Below the pieces are notes generated by a model. The model ran no database searches. It was given only the letters and a program-made list of their open reading frames with translations, and was not told the DNA's origin. The translations under genes were made by a program, and so were the position numbers. Positions 1-7,801 of a stretch of 14,547 nt of DNA are shown piece by piece. Every line of letters begins with the position of its first letter. Position 1 is the first letter of the stretch. The stretch is from contig DBSW01000082.1 of NCBI GenBank assembly GCA_002306745.1, forward strand, positions 1 through 14,547, read 5' to 3'. The stretch is from Dehalococcoidia bacterium UBA1332. GTDB taxonomy: Bacteria; Chloroflexota; Dehalococcoidia; Lucifugimonadales; Lucifugimonadaceae.

Positions 1-1263
1 TACGACTGTGTAGCTATTGAGCAAATCCTCGGTCTCTGGTGGTTCTGCGTTCGGATCATCAAGTCCTTTAGGGTCTCCGGCTGGCCACCGATCTGGTTCG
101 AAGTTATGGATATAAAGGAAGTCTTTTGTTCGGATTGCACGTGTCGGGTAGGGTAGACCATCCTTTGGACCGGGATTATCTATCAAATTATGGCGTTCTC
201 GACCTGTTACGACGAAATCGCGCTGGGGGTCTATTTGTCCGGATGTTTTGGATTTTAGTAACGGTAGCAGGCTTTTAGCAGTCATACCCTTTGGGAGTTC
301 GACCTTTGCTACTTCAAGGAATGTTGGAGCGATGTCCATTAGATTTACGAAATCATCGATGGTCCGACCTGCTGATATTTCTTCCGGCCAGCGGACTGCC
401 ATGGAAACTTCGGTACCGAATTGGTACAGATTGCACTTAGCACGAGGGAAGCCAGGGATTCCGTGATCTCCACTGACAACAATGATTGTGTTATCTAGTT
501 CTCCGATTTCTTGTAGTTTGGTTAGTAGTACGCCGAGACCTGCATCGACCGCTTGGCATTCACCAAGGTAATCAGCGAAGTCCTCTCTTATTTCGTGGAC
601 GTCCGGAATGAAGTCAGGCATTCGACCTTTTAGGTCATCAGGGTTGATGTTCCAAAGGTCTTTTCCAGAGCCCTGCTGCCAGACGCGATGAGTATTAGTT
701 GGTCCCCACCAGTAGCAGAATGGTTGTTTTTCTTTACGTGCAGCTAGAAAACTTTCGAAATTTTTTTTGGTTTCATCTAAGATTTCTTGTTTTGCATCTT
801 GGATCGATTGACCTTTGGGTCTTGCAGTTACTTCTTCTGAGAATGAGTTGTAACGGGTTCCGGCAGACTCGTAGGCGGTTCGAGCGCCGCCGTATGGCGC
901 GTTGGTGGTTAGGCCGGGAGACCAGACCTTATAGGTGTAGCCGATGTGATACCCCGCCTCTTCAAGGATTAGTGGATAAGTTGGAATCGTTTCGTCCCAG
1001 CGTGCGCCTTGGAGAATCGCACCAAGACCCGTTTGCCAAAAGTATCGCCCGGTGAGTATAGAGCTTCGGCATGGGGTGCAGCTAGGAGCTGGAACGTTTG
1101 CGTTTAGGAATAGCGTCCCTTCATTTGCAATACGGTCGAAATTTGGGGTGTTAATTAGTTCGTGGATAGTCGACTCGCCTGGTTGGTTTCTATATGCAGA
1201 TGCATATCTGCCCCAGTCGTCGGCGAAGGCGAAAACTATGTTTGGACGCAAGACTTCTCCCAT
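1..1263 (-). CDS. Sulfatase, N-sulfoglucosamine sulfohydrolase-like (3' end cut by window edge)
   Basis: Type I sulfatase, which hydrolyses sulfate esters or sulfamates with a formylglycine made from cysteine. The 421 codons present are open to the window edge; the family is usually about 450-550 residues, so the C-terminus is missing. Visible motifs are the metal-binding pair D15-D16 in FADDWG, the signature C62-T-P-C-R66 (C62 is the formylglycine site), GDHG with D266/H267, and a conserved lysine K276. The C-terminal segment (PTRAIRTKDFLY and following) recalls heparan N-sulfatase-like bacterial proteins; that substrate guess is tentative. No signal peptide is seen, so it is predicted cytoplasmic. 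The ATG at 1263 has a poor ribosome site. A TTG at 1251 follows GGGAGA by 4 bases and gives RPNIVFAFADD, a usual sulfatase N-terminus, so it may be the true start. Last gene of the minus-strand run, 77 bases after the acyl-CoA dehydrogenase. Confidence 0.93.
   Translation of the reverse strand, partial: MGEVLRPNIVFAFADDWGRYASAYRNQPGESTIHELINTPNFDRIANEGTLFLNANVPAPSCTPCRSSILTGRYFWQTGLGAILQGARWDETIPTYPLILEEAGYHIGYTYKVWSPGLTTNAPYGGARTAYESAGTRYNSFSEEVTARPKGQSIQDAKQEILDETKKNFESFLAARKEKQPFCYWWGPTNTHRVWQQGSGKDLWNINPDDLKGRMPDFIPDVHEIREDFADYLGECQAVDAGLGVLLTKLQEIGELDNTIIVVSGDHGIPGFPRAKCNLYQFGTEVSMAVRWPEEISAGRTIDDFVNLMDIAPTFLEVAKVELPKGMTAKSLLPLLKSKTSGQIDPQRDFVVTGRERHNLIDNPGPKDGLPYPTRAIRTKDFLYIHNFEPDRWPAGDPKGLDDPNAEPPETEDLLNSYTVV
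1256..1261 (-). promoter_or_regulatory. Candidate ribosome binding site for an alternative TTG start of the sulfatase
   Basis: On the minus strand GGGAGA is followed, after 4 bases, by TTG at 1251-1249 in the sulfatase frame. The ATG at 1263 has no comparable site upstream. Starting at TTG would remove only four residues. It is a candidate, not a settled start. Confidence 0.4.
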
Positions 1264-1340
1264 GTGCGTTTATTGCTAATAAATTTGACGTTAACAGTAA
1301 TGGTTTGCTCTGTGTATTTTGAATAAGATTTCGAGACGTT

Positions 1341-2498
1341 CTAAATCTCGTAGCGCTTCAGAAGGTTTTTGGCGATGACTAGCCGTTGTATTTCGTTGGT
1401 ACCTTCACCGATTATCATCAACGGTGCGTCACGATAGTAACGCTCGACAGGCAGGTCTTTCATATAGCCAGCCCCACCGTGAATTCTCATAGCATCCAGG
1501 GTTACTTCGGAGCAGATTTCACTAGCGTAAAGTTTTGCCATTCCAGCTTCTTGATCAACACGATCTCCTTGGTCTTTTCGTTCTGCTGCGTCCATTGTCA
1601 TTAACCTTGCAGCATGTATCTTAGTTGCCATGTCTGCAAGCATATTTTGGATCGACTGACGGCTGGAAATTGGGCGTCCGAAAGTTTCACGCTGCTGCGA
1701 ATACTTTATGGCTGCTTCAAAAGCTGCTTGGGCGACACCTATTGCTCTAGCGGCGACATTAATTCGACCGGTTTCTAACGAGTCCATCACCTGGTAGAAC
1801 CCATTGCCTTCTTGTTTCCCTAATAAATCATCAGAAGAAATTCGGTAATCTTTAAATATAAGTTCGGATGTATCTACGCCGCGATACCCGAGTTTGTTGA
1901 AGTCTTTTCCTGCATTAAATCCAGGGCCCTTTTCTGCGATGAAACCGGTAATCCCTTTGTGTGGTGGATCAGTATTCATGTCTGTTTTAGCCAAAAGCAT
2001 AAATACATCGCCATTTTTGCCATTTGTGATGAACTGTTTTGAGCCGTTAATTACATACTCTTCACCATCTTTTTGGGCATAAGTTTGCATCCCCGAGACG
2101 TCAGTGCCACCACCGGGTTCCGTCAGTGCAAGGCCACCTCGTTTTTTTCCCGTTGCTAGATCAGGAAGCCAGCGTTCTTTTTGATCTTTTGTGCCGTATT
2201 TTGTTATGCCCCATGTGAGCATCGAGTGTGATCCGATAGGACCGGTAATCGACATCCATCCTTTGGAAAGTTCTTCGAAAACCATTGCAAAAGTTGTCAC
2301 GTCGACTCCGAGCCCGCCGTATTCCTCAGGTACTGTCATACCAAACAGGCCGAGATCTGCCATTTGGTCGGCTAGCTCGGATGGGTAACTGTCTTGTTCA
2401 TCGTGCTCGGCTGCCTGTGGTATTACATCTTGTTTTACGAAATCACGCACTACTGATAAGAGTTGCGAACGAATTTCTAGCTGTTGTTTTGTGGTCAT
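1341..2498 (-). CDS. Acyl-CoA dehydrogenase
   Basis: FAD-dependent acyl-CoA dehydrogenase that introduces an alpha-beta double bond into an acyl-CoA thioester and passes electrons to ETF; cytoplasmic. The 385 residues are full family length. The all-alpha N-terminal domain is followed by the TEPGGGTDVSGM flavin-contact region and the C-terminal helical domain with RIHGGAGYM. The catalytic base is E365 in GEGTNEIQR, the position used by short- and medium-chain enzymes (MCAD Glu376 equivalent). The substrate chain cannot be read from sequence; short, branched or aromatic acyl-CoA are all possible. It starts at ATG 2498 with little Shine-Dalgarno signal. It lies 69 bases after the MFS gene and 77 before the sulfatase on the same strand, so probably shares their transcript. 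No ETF or CoA ligase is in the window to supply or drain the reaction. Confidence 0.96.
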   Translation of the reverse strand: MTTKQQLEIRSQLLSVVRDFVKQDVIPQAAEHDEQDSYPSELADQMADLGLFGMTVPEEYGGLGVDVTTFAMVFEELSKGWMSITGPIGSHSMLTWGITKYGTKDQKERWLPDLATGKKRGGLALTEPGGGTDVSGMQTYAQKDGEEYVINGSKQFITNGKNGDVFMLLAKTDMNTDPPHKGITGFIAEKGPGFNAGKDFNKLGYRGVDTSELIFKDYRISSDDLLGKQEGNGFYQVMDSLETGRINVAARAIGVAQAAFEAAIKYSQQRETFGRPISSRQSIQNMLADMATKIHAARLMTMDAAERKDQGDRVDQEAGMAKLYASEICSEVTLDAMRIHGGAGYMKDLPVERYYRDAPLMIIGEGTNEIQRLVIAKNLLKRYEI

Positions 2499-2567
2499 GG
2501 AAGGGTTATGTGGATTTATTGGGTAGAAGTTATCGGTCGTTTGCAGATTTTACCTCTATGGCTCTAA

Positions 2568-3845
2568 TTATCTAGTCGAAGATTCCAGTCCATCAGATCT
2601 TTTCATTGCAGGAAAAACTATGAACGCTATTGCCATGCAAGCCAGACCGAATCCGGCTGTAATTAAAACTGCAGTAGCGGGGTTGAGAATATCCGCTAAT
2701 GCTCCGATTGCAAGTTGTCCGAAAGGCCCTATGCCGATAAAAACTGCAACTGATCCAAGTACTCGTCCACGCATTTGAGGCGTAGAGGTATAAATAATGA
2801 TTGCACTTTGCATCGTTGCAAATGCCGACATACCTACGCCACCAAAGAAGAGGATGATTAGTGTTACCCAGTAGATTGTTGATTGTGAAAATAGGATTAT
2901 CGCAATCACAAAAAGGCTAGATCCCCACATGAATATTCGCGTGTAGTGTTGGGGTTTTGCAAAGATTGCTATCAGGGCAGCACCTATGAATGCTCCTGTT
3001 CCCTCCACGGATTGCAGCACGCCAACAAGTATGTCGCTTGCATTCAGCACCTGTTTTGCGACGACTGGTTGCTGGCTGACGTAGGAGAAACCGAAGACGT
3101 TTATGATAAGAGTTACTCCAAGTGTGCCAATCATGACTTGGTGTCTACTTATATAACGGATGCCTTCAATAATTTGTGTCTTTGGATGTTTGAACGGTTC
3201 ATTTTTGTTTGGTCGTTGGTAATGCATCGACATAGCAACCAGAATGCCGATCGCGTACAGGGCTACCCCAAGCAGAAATCCGCCCTGCGGTCCGATGGTA
3301 GCGAGGAATACTCCACCTATGAATGGACCCGGTATTCGAAACAAAGAGTTTGTTGTTTGTTCAAGAGACAAAGCCCGCCCTGCCGATTTTCGGTCCACTA
3401 CTTCGCCAATCATAGTGCGCCTAACCGGAAACTCGCTTGCCATGACCGCGCCAATAACGAAGCTACCTAGGGCTAGGTGCCAGTAAGCAAGATTGTTGTT
3501 GATTACTAGGATTGCGAGGCTTGCCGATGTAGTTGCTTGAATTATCAGTCCAACTATCATCATGTATTTCCGATTTAGTTTTTCAGCGATGATGCCGATT
3601 CCAAATCCTAAAAGCATTGGTAAGAAGCGTAGAAAGAACGTGAGGGAAACCAGAAACGGTGAGTTAGTTAAATCAAGCGTGAGGAGTGCTATAACGAGAA
3701 GTTCGAGCCACATCATCATTCCGGTCACCCAGCCGACAGCCCAGAGTCTAAGGAATTGACCGTTTCTTAGGAGTGGTTGTGTAGTTGATTTAGAGATCAA
3801 TATTTGTTTTGGTGTCGTCGAGGGGTTTATTCGACGTGAATCCAA
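2568..3845 (-). CDS. MFS transporter (EntS/MFS_3-like exporter)
   Basis: Major facilitator superfamily permease of 425 residues, the usual length for 12 membrane segments. After a polar N-terminus of about 30 residues, hydrophobic spans begin near residue 33 (WAVGWVTGMMMWLELLVIAL) and recur to about residue 415. A loop after the second span (GIGIIAEKLNRK, about 82-93) sits where MFS motif A occurs, and a central cytoplasmic loop lies around 208-235. The pattern, with MASEFPVRRTMIGEVV after the fourth span, resembles the EntS-type exporter branch; direction and substrate are not proven. The start is TTG at 3845, overlapping the preceding small-subunit gene by 19 bases; no better in-frame start precedes the first span, although a TTG at about codon 16 is possible. 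The overlap implies translational coupling with the GMC pair and suggests it moves a substrate or product of that enzyme. Confidence 0.92.
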   Translation of the reverse strand: MDSRRINPSTTPKQILISKSTTQPLLRNGQFLRLWAVGWVTGMMMWLELLVIALLTLDLTNSPFLVSLTFFLRFLPMLLGFGIGIIAEKLNRKYMMIVGLIIQATTSASLAILVINNNLAYWHLALGSFVIGAVMASEFPVRRTMIGEVVDRKSAGRALSLEQTTNSLFRIPGPFIGGVFLATIGPQGGFLLGVALYAIGILVAMSMHYQRPNKNEPFKHPKTQIIEGIRYISRHQVMIGTLGVTLIINVFGFSYVSQQPVVAKQVLNASDILVGVLQSVEGTGAFIGAALIAIFAKPQHYTRIFMWGSSLFVIAIILFSQSTIYWVTLIILFFGGVGMSAFATMQSAIIIYTSTPQMRGRVLGSVAVFIGIGPFGQLAIGALADILNPATAVLITAGFGLACMAIAFIVFPAMKRSDGLESSTR

Positions 3846-4270
3846 AATGGTTCTTTGTTTTTAACGTTGTTAAGGATCGATTCATCCCATGGCGGGAGAA
3901 GGTGTCCATTTGGTTGGATTGGACCAGTTTTCCATCCTATGCGTCGATGAACTCGTGGATCTGAGTAGTAAGCGAGATATATCAGTTCGATAAACAGTTC
4001 GAAGATGTCTGGATAATTAGACTCTACGGTTGATATCGATGAAATCAAACGATCCTTACCATCCTTAGTATCGGGTTCAGTGGTGATGTTAGTCTCAATC
4101 AAATTGATGATTTGTATTAACACTCCAGAGAACTTGTGATGCTCGTTAGACATTCGCATGATCTCAGATTCCAGACCTAATCCCCCAGCTCCTGGTAGAT
4201 CGTCGACAGGTTCGATGATGATGTCTAAGACTGCTGTTTGAAGTGATGGGTTCGAGTGGAGATGGGTCAT
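3827..4270 (-). CDS. Gluconate 2-dehydrogenase subunit 3 family protein (small subunit of the GMC oxidoreductase)
   Basis: A 147-residue protein of the Gluconate_2-dh3 family, the small subunit that pairs with membrane-linked GMC dehydrogenases. The family pattern is visible: an N-terminal DDLPGAGGLG (about 23-32), a helical middle, then FIELIYLAYYSDPRVHRRIGW and a proline-rich GPIQPNGHLLPPW near the C-terminus. Known small subunits often carry a Tat signal that exports the folded complex. Here the first 20 residues (MTHLHSNPSLQTAVLDIIIE) have no twin arginine or hydrophobic core, so the complex should stay in the cytoplasm. It starts at ATG 4270, sharing ATGA with the stop of the GMC gene, which is a strong sign of coupled translation and a 1:1 complex. 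It is rich in acidic and isoleucine residues. Family assignment is firm; the enzyme's substrate is unknown. Confidence 0.86.
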   Translation of the reverse strand: MTHLHSNPSLQTAVLDIIIEPVDDLPGAGGLGLESEIMRMSNEHHKFSGVLIQIINLIETNITTEPDTKDGKDRLISSISTVESNYPDIFELFIELIYLAYYSDPRVHRRIGWKTGPIQPNGHLLPPWDESILNNVKNKEPFWIHVE

Positions 4271-5874
4271 GATTTGAGGTCTGTTCGTTTATGGCGAATG
4301 TAATCAGCCGTTCTTAGCGCAAGTGCTTGTATGGTAGGCGTTGGATTTACACCACCTCCGGTAACGAAAACTGATCCGTCTACGATGAATAGATTGTCTA
4401 CATCGTGAGCTTGTCCGTAGTTGTCGACAACCGATCGAGATGGATCTTCGCCCATTCGCGCAGTGCCCATAAGATGCCACCCGGTATTGGTGCTTAAGGG
4501 ATTACGGGTGATGTTCGTTGCACCAGCCTTATTTAGAACTTTTTCTGCCTGTTTAACTGCGTGAGCGAGCATTTTTTTTGAGTTATCTCCGACTCTGTAA
4601 ATCACCTTTGGGGCTGGGATACCATATCTGTCAGTTAGTTTGGGATCTAGTTCTACGCGGTTTATCTCTTCAGGAAGGTCATCACCAATAGCTCCGAGTC
4701 CGAAATTTTTGCCGAAGTTCCGCTCAAATTCCTCGTGATGTTTGGCCCCCCAGGGCGCATTTCCAATTGCGGTTGCTGCAGGGCCTTGGCCCCGTCCAAT
4801 TTGAAATGTGTACCCTCGCTTAAATCCTCTACTAGGATCAGTTTCGTAAAATTCTTGCGACATTATGATTAGTGCCTGTGGACCTTGATAAGTAGGAGTT
4901 GGCAGGTCATTAAGAAGTCCATTCGCACCAGCGTAGACATGGAACATTAGGTTTTTTCCTACCATTCCAGATGAATTCGCTAGTCCGGTTGGATGACTTT
5001 CGGACTTTGAGTGAAGAAGGATTCTGGGTGTGCCTATGCCGTTTGCGGCGACTACTACTCCTTTTGCTGGTTGAAATTCTGCGACACCTTGTTCCGTGAA
5101 ATAGTTGACGCCTCTTACCTTACCTTTGGGATCACTGACTATTTCGTAGATTGTCGAGTTGGGGCGTATTTCTGCCCCGAGTTTTGTTGCGTCCGGAATG
5201 TATGTGATATCGGTAGATGCGCGTGCGCCCCGTTCACAGTTTAGACCAACTGGACCGCAGAAATTGCAAGCTTTTCGACCTTTGTAATCGATTGAATTAA
5301 CGTGGGAATCGGAAGGCCACCAGTGCCAGCCAAGTTCGTCAAAAGCACGAGCCATTCGTTCTCCATCATGTCCAAGAGGAATGGGTGGCATCTGACGTGG
5401 CGAGCGAGGAGGGTTGGCAGGGTCCCCATTAATCCCAGAACAGCCCATCATTTTGTCGTTAAGGTCATAGTATGGTTCAAGCTCGAAGTACGAGATTGGC
5501 CAATCCTCTGCAACACCGTCTAGTGATTTGACTCGAAAGTCAGAAGGGTGGAAGCGCGGCACGTGGGCGGTCCAATGTATAGTTGATCCACCAACAGCGT
5601 TGTACATCACCACTTTAATTTGACTATTTTCGTCATTGACTGGATAGTCCTGTGGGAGTTTGCGTACGTTTGGTGAGTAATCCCATTTCGTACGCTGTAG
5701 ATATTGCCAGTCTGGACTGTTTGTCGCGTAATACTTTGGATTTATCCAAGGACCTTGTTCTAAGCAGACGACGTTAAAGCCACCTTCGGCTAAGCTCCAT
5801 GTTACGGCTGCGCCAGACGCGCCTGATCCTACTACGACAAAGTCTGCTTCTTCACGTCTGGTGATGCTTGCCAA
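4267..5874 (-). CDS. GMC family oxidoreductase (gluconate/sugar dehydrogenase-like flavoprotein)
   Basis: FAD-dependent glucose-methanol-choline oxidoreductase of 535 residues, oxidising an alcohol, polyol or sugar. The N-terminal Rossmann motif is G16-S-G18-A-S-G21; NAVGGSTIHW (about 92-101) is the second FAD-contact loop. The C-terminal catalytic pair is H467 (WHLMGTARMG) and N510 (GGGVNPTPTIQAL), both intact. Cysteines C203, C206 and C213 (CNFC and GLNC, before ERGARAST) lie where some bacterial sugar dehydrogenases have an Fe-S cysteine cluster, but the spacing differs and cluster binding is only a possibility. The start is TTG at 5874, since no ATG precedes the FAD motif in frame; a weak purine stretch (AGAAAGCGAAAAA) lies before it. 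No signal peptide. Its stop overlaps the small-subunit gene by 4 bases, so the two form one enzyme. No cytochrome c subunit is nearby. Confidence 0.93.
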   Translation of the reverse strand: MASITRREEADFVVVGSGASGAAVTWSLAEGGFNVVCLEQGPWINPKYYATNSPDWQYLQRTKWDYSPNVRKLPQDYPVNDENSQIKVVMYNAVGGSTIHWTAHVPRFHPSDFRVKSLDGVAEDWPISYFELEPYYDLNDKMMGCSGINGDPANPPRSPRQMPPIPLGHDGERMARAFDELGWHWWPSDSHVNSIDYKGRKACNFCGPVGLNCERGARASTDITYIPDATKLGAEIRPNSTIYEIVSDPKGKVRGVNYFTEQGVAEFQPAKGVVVAANGIGTPRILLHSKSESHPTGLANSSGMVGKNLMFHVYAGANGLLNDLPTPTYQGPQALIIMSQEFYETDPSRGFKRGYTFQIGRGQGPAATAIGNAPWGAKHHEEFERNFGKNFGLGAIGDDLPEEINRVELDPKLTDRYGIPAPKVIYRVGDNSKKMLAHAVKQAEKVLNKAGATNITRNPLSTNTGWHLMGTARMGEDPSRSVVDNYGQAHDVDNLFIVDGSVFVTGGGVNPTPTIQALALRTADYIRHKRTDLKS

Positions 5875-5965
5875 TTTTTCGCTTTCTATAGCTTGCTGGT
5901 ATCCAACTCAAATTAAGGAAAAACAAATTAGCGATGAGTTCAAAATTGAATTAAGGCTAGATATG

Positions 5966-7342
5966 TTAACGCCAGAGTGAATTGATGGCGTCGGTGCAAA
6001 CATTTATTGTTTCTTCTGCTGATCCAGCGGCCATAGGTGTTGTTGTCACTTCATAACCACCTTCCTCAAAATTCTCTGCCATTGGCATATATCCCATATA
6101 TCCGTTTGTGTATCCACTAAATAGCGTTTGTGCAGCGGGTGAATTCGATTTCACTTGGATACCGATTTCGCAGAATGCTTCTACAGGAATTGCGATTAGT
6201 GCAGCAGGTCCGATGCGCATAGCCTGAACGGGCATCTCCATTGGGCCTTCAGCAGTACGTATTGCGTTGCTAAGCACGAATCCAGCTCGTTTGGCATTAG
6301 AGACAGCCAGCTTGATTTCGGATTCGCTGCCGGTTTTACGTGTGTTTTTTAGCGTTTCGACCACGGCGTCAAACTCTTTTTGTGCTTCGGTGACGGGTGG
6401 AAAATCGCCTACAGGTAACTTTGCATGAGTATTAATGATTCGCAGGGTGTCATCTGGTTCTTCCACCGGAACGTCATCGTACATTCCAAGATCCGCTCCA
6501 GACTGAATGACCTCTAGGAGTCGTTCTTTTCTGGGAATTGGGTCAATCTCTAGCCGTACTTTGGCAGCCTCTAGACCTAAGCGTTCACCCAACCACTTAG
6601 CTACTGCAACTTCACCGATGAAGCCGTGTGTTGGTCCGCAATTACCTGCTGCTCCCTGCAGGAAAAGACAAGTTCCACCTCCATACTGTTCAACTACTTT
6701 GCGGGCGTATCCTGGATAGTCTGGCGAAAGGAGTTTATTTGCAGGACCAAGGATTGTGGGGTGGCAGGCGAAATTGAGTATTGTGGCGATTGGTTTACCG
6801 TCGGTCCTGTTGACTGCGACGACGCCTACTTCCTGATCGACAACACCTTCCCAGTTACGACCTGTGAATAATATCCCGTTGTCTAGAGCGGGCCTTCGGT
6901 TGACGTTAATCGTGCTGCATCCTTTACCTATACCTACATGTGCTGGCTGAGCACTATGCCGCGCAGCGTTTATCGCAGTTGCCACTCGTTCTGGTAGAGA
7001 ATCCCAGTATGGGCCTACCAACTCCATGCCCTCATCCAGCCATGATTGGCGGTTAACTGGTCCAGAGTGAGTGTGAGTTGCAGACAGGCGTAGGTTATTT
7101 GCTGATATTCCAGCAGTCGATTCAACCATGGCCCTGATTGCAGCATCATCTGAATTTGTGAGTATTCCGATGTCGAGATCAACGATAGCTAATTCAAGTT
7201 CACCATCTGTCATGTAAAGCGCTGTTGCGTAGAAAGGCATATCGACACCTTCTGCACGTTGATGGGTTGCTGCTCCCCAGCCTGCATGGGCTATGCCTAT
7301 TGGTGGGGTTATGTCAGTTCTGCCTGCTCCGGCTATAAGCAT
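5966..7342 (-). CDS. Neutral/alkaline ceramidase family protein lacking the usual nucleophilic serine
   Basis: A 458-residue protein with the ceramidase_alk fold, a zinc amidohydrolase family that cleaves N-acyl bonds. It opens with GAGRTDITPP and shows the metal-site regions ATHTHSGP (H90/H92), NFACHPT (H194), PVEAF (E389) and NGYMGYMP (Y418), matching the His/His/Glu/Tyr set known from the Pseudomonas enzyme. The GDVSPN-type catalytic hexapeptide is replaced by G233-N-C-G-P-T238, so the nucleophilic serine is a glycine; classic ceramidase activity is therefore doubtful. No signal peptide is seen, unlike secreted ceramidases, and it lacks the C-terminal immunoglobulin-like domain of full ceramidases (about 650 residues). 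The frame is open upstream to 7495, but the extra 51 residues do not look like this family, so ATG 7342 is preferred. First gene of the minus-strand run, 91 bases ahead of GMC. Confidence 0.82.
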   Translation of the reverse strand: MLIAGAGRTDITPPIGIAHAGWGAATHQRAEGVDMPFYATALYMTDGELELAIVDLDIGILTNSDDAAIRAMVESTAGISANNLRLSATHTHSGPVNRQSWLDEGMELVGPYWDSLPERVATAINAARHSAQPAHVGIGKGCSTINVNRRPALDNGILFTGRNWEGVVDQEVGVVAVNRTDGKPIATILNFACHPTILGPANKLLSPDYPGYARKVVEQYGGGTCLFLQGAAGNCGPTHGFIGEVAVAKWLGERLGLEAAKVRLEIDPIPRKERLLEVIQSGADLGMYDDVPVEEPDDTLRIINTHAKLPVGDFPPVTEAQKEFDAVVETLKNTRKTGSESEIKLAVSNAKRAGFVLSNAIRTAEGPMEMPVQAMRIGPAALIAIPVEAFCEIGIQVKSNSPAAQTLFSGYTNGYMGYMPMAENFEEGGYEVTTTPMAAGSAEETINVCTDAINSLWR

Positions 7343-7445
7343 TGTTTTACCGTTTCGTACACAGCTAGTTGTAATGAGAATGTATTTTGGGAATTTATCA
7401 TCGAGAGCTGCTAGTTGGTGAAGTATTTTTGTTGGCTTGAAAGAA

Positions 7446-7473
7446 ATTATGTGTAAAGTTGCGGGTCTATCAA
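7446..7473 (-). promoter_or_regulatory. Candidate sigma70-type promoter for the minus-strand gene run
   Basis: Read on the minus strand, TTGATA (7473-7468) and CATAAT (7451-7446) are separated by 16 bases and each matches the sigma70 consensus at five of six positions. Transcription would start near 7440, about 100 bases before the ATG at 7342. It lies in the divergent gap between the ceramidase-fold gene and the plus-strand pair. AT-rich DNA gives such matches by chance, so this is a candidate only. Confidence 0.35.
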
Positions 7474-7498
7474 AATTTTGGAATATCTTGATCAATTA

Positions 7499-7801
7499 AT
7501 GAGTAATGAGGTTCAAAAAGTTTTTATGTCACAGAAACAGAGACTGCTTTACTTGAGTTCACAGTCGACTGATCCAAAATCACCGGCAATATCGCAGGCA
7601 CTACATGAACCATTAAAAGGGACAATCGTTGAGATTGATCCGACAAAAAAAGGTATTGATTATGAATCGGTACATGACGCGATATGCGATGGTTGGAGAG
7701 TTGTACATTTTCCAGATCAGCGAGGATCACTGGAAGGATCAGAGGTAGAGATATACGGCTATCAGTTTATTCTTGAAAAAATGGAGGAATACGTTGATTA
7801 A
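7499..7801 (+). CDS. Small protein of unknown function, coupled to the PhyH-family gene
   Basis: I do not recognise this family. The 100-residue product from ATG 7499 is soluble and charged, with no membrane span, signal or cysteine pair. A compact core starts around LLYLSSQSTDPKS and runs through GTIVEIDPTKKGIDYESVHD and AICDGWRVVHFPDQ to an acidic end (EKMEEYVD), suggesting an alpha/beta fold of about 90 residues. Starts are uncertain: the frame opens with TTG 7478, ATG 7499 and ATG 7526 follow, and the last lies just before the core (MSQKQRLLYL) and may be the true one. No start has a strong ribosome site. Its last 8 bases overlap the start of the PhyH gene, whose ribosome site lies inside this frame, so the two are coupled. 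It may be a partner or regulator of the oxygenase; that is inference. The clean frame and coupling make it likely real. Confidence 0.7.
   Translation: MSNEVQKVFMSQKQRLLYLSSQSTDPKSPAISQALHEPLKGTIVEIDPTKKGIDYESVHDAICDGWRVVHFPDQRGSLEGSEVEIYGYQFILEKMEEYVD
7783..7787 (+). promoter_or_regulatory. Ribosome binding site fixing a TTG start for the PhyH-family gene
   Basis: GGAGG, a perfect Shine-Dalgarno core, lies 6 bases before TTG at 7794. The in-frame TTG at 7773 has no such site, and GTG 7803 and ATG 7821 are 15 and 33 bases away. It sits inside the last codons of the small upstream gene, which couples the two translations. Confidence 0.7.

Noticed and set aside
1332..1350. Hairpin CGAGA...TCTCG around the acyl-CoA dehydrogenase stop
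   Set aside because: The stem is only 5 bp, with no T-run; read-through to the sulfatase is more likely.
2946..3470. Open frame of 174 codons on the plus strand
   Set aside because: It lies wholly antisense to the MFS gene and has no recognisable domain; a shadow frame.
7462..7490. Plus-strand promoter for the small-protein/PhyH pair (a TTGCGG and AATATC pair)
   Set aside because: The -35 matches four and the -10 three of six consensus positions, no better than chance in AT-rich DNA.
7343..7495. N-terminal 51-residue extension of the ceramidase-fold frame
   Set aside because: The added sequence has no family resemblance, and ATG 7342 gives the usual GAGRTDITPP opening. The extension would also cover the divergent promoter region.
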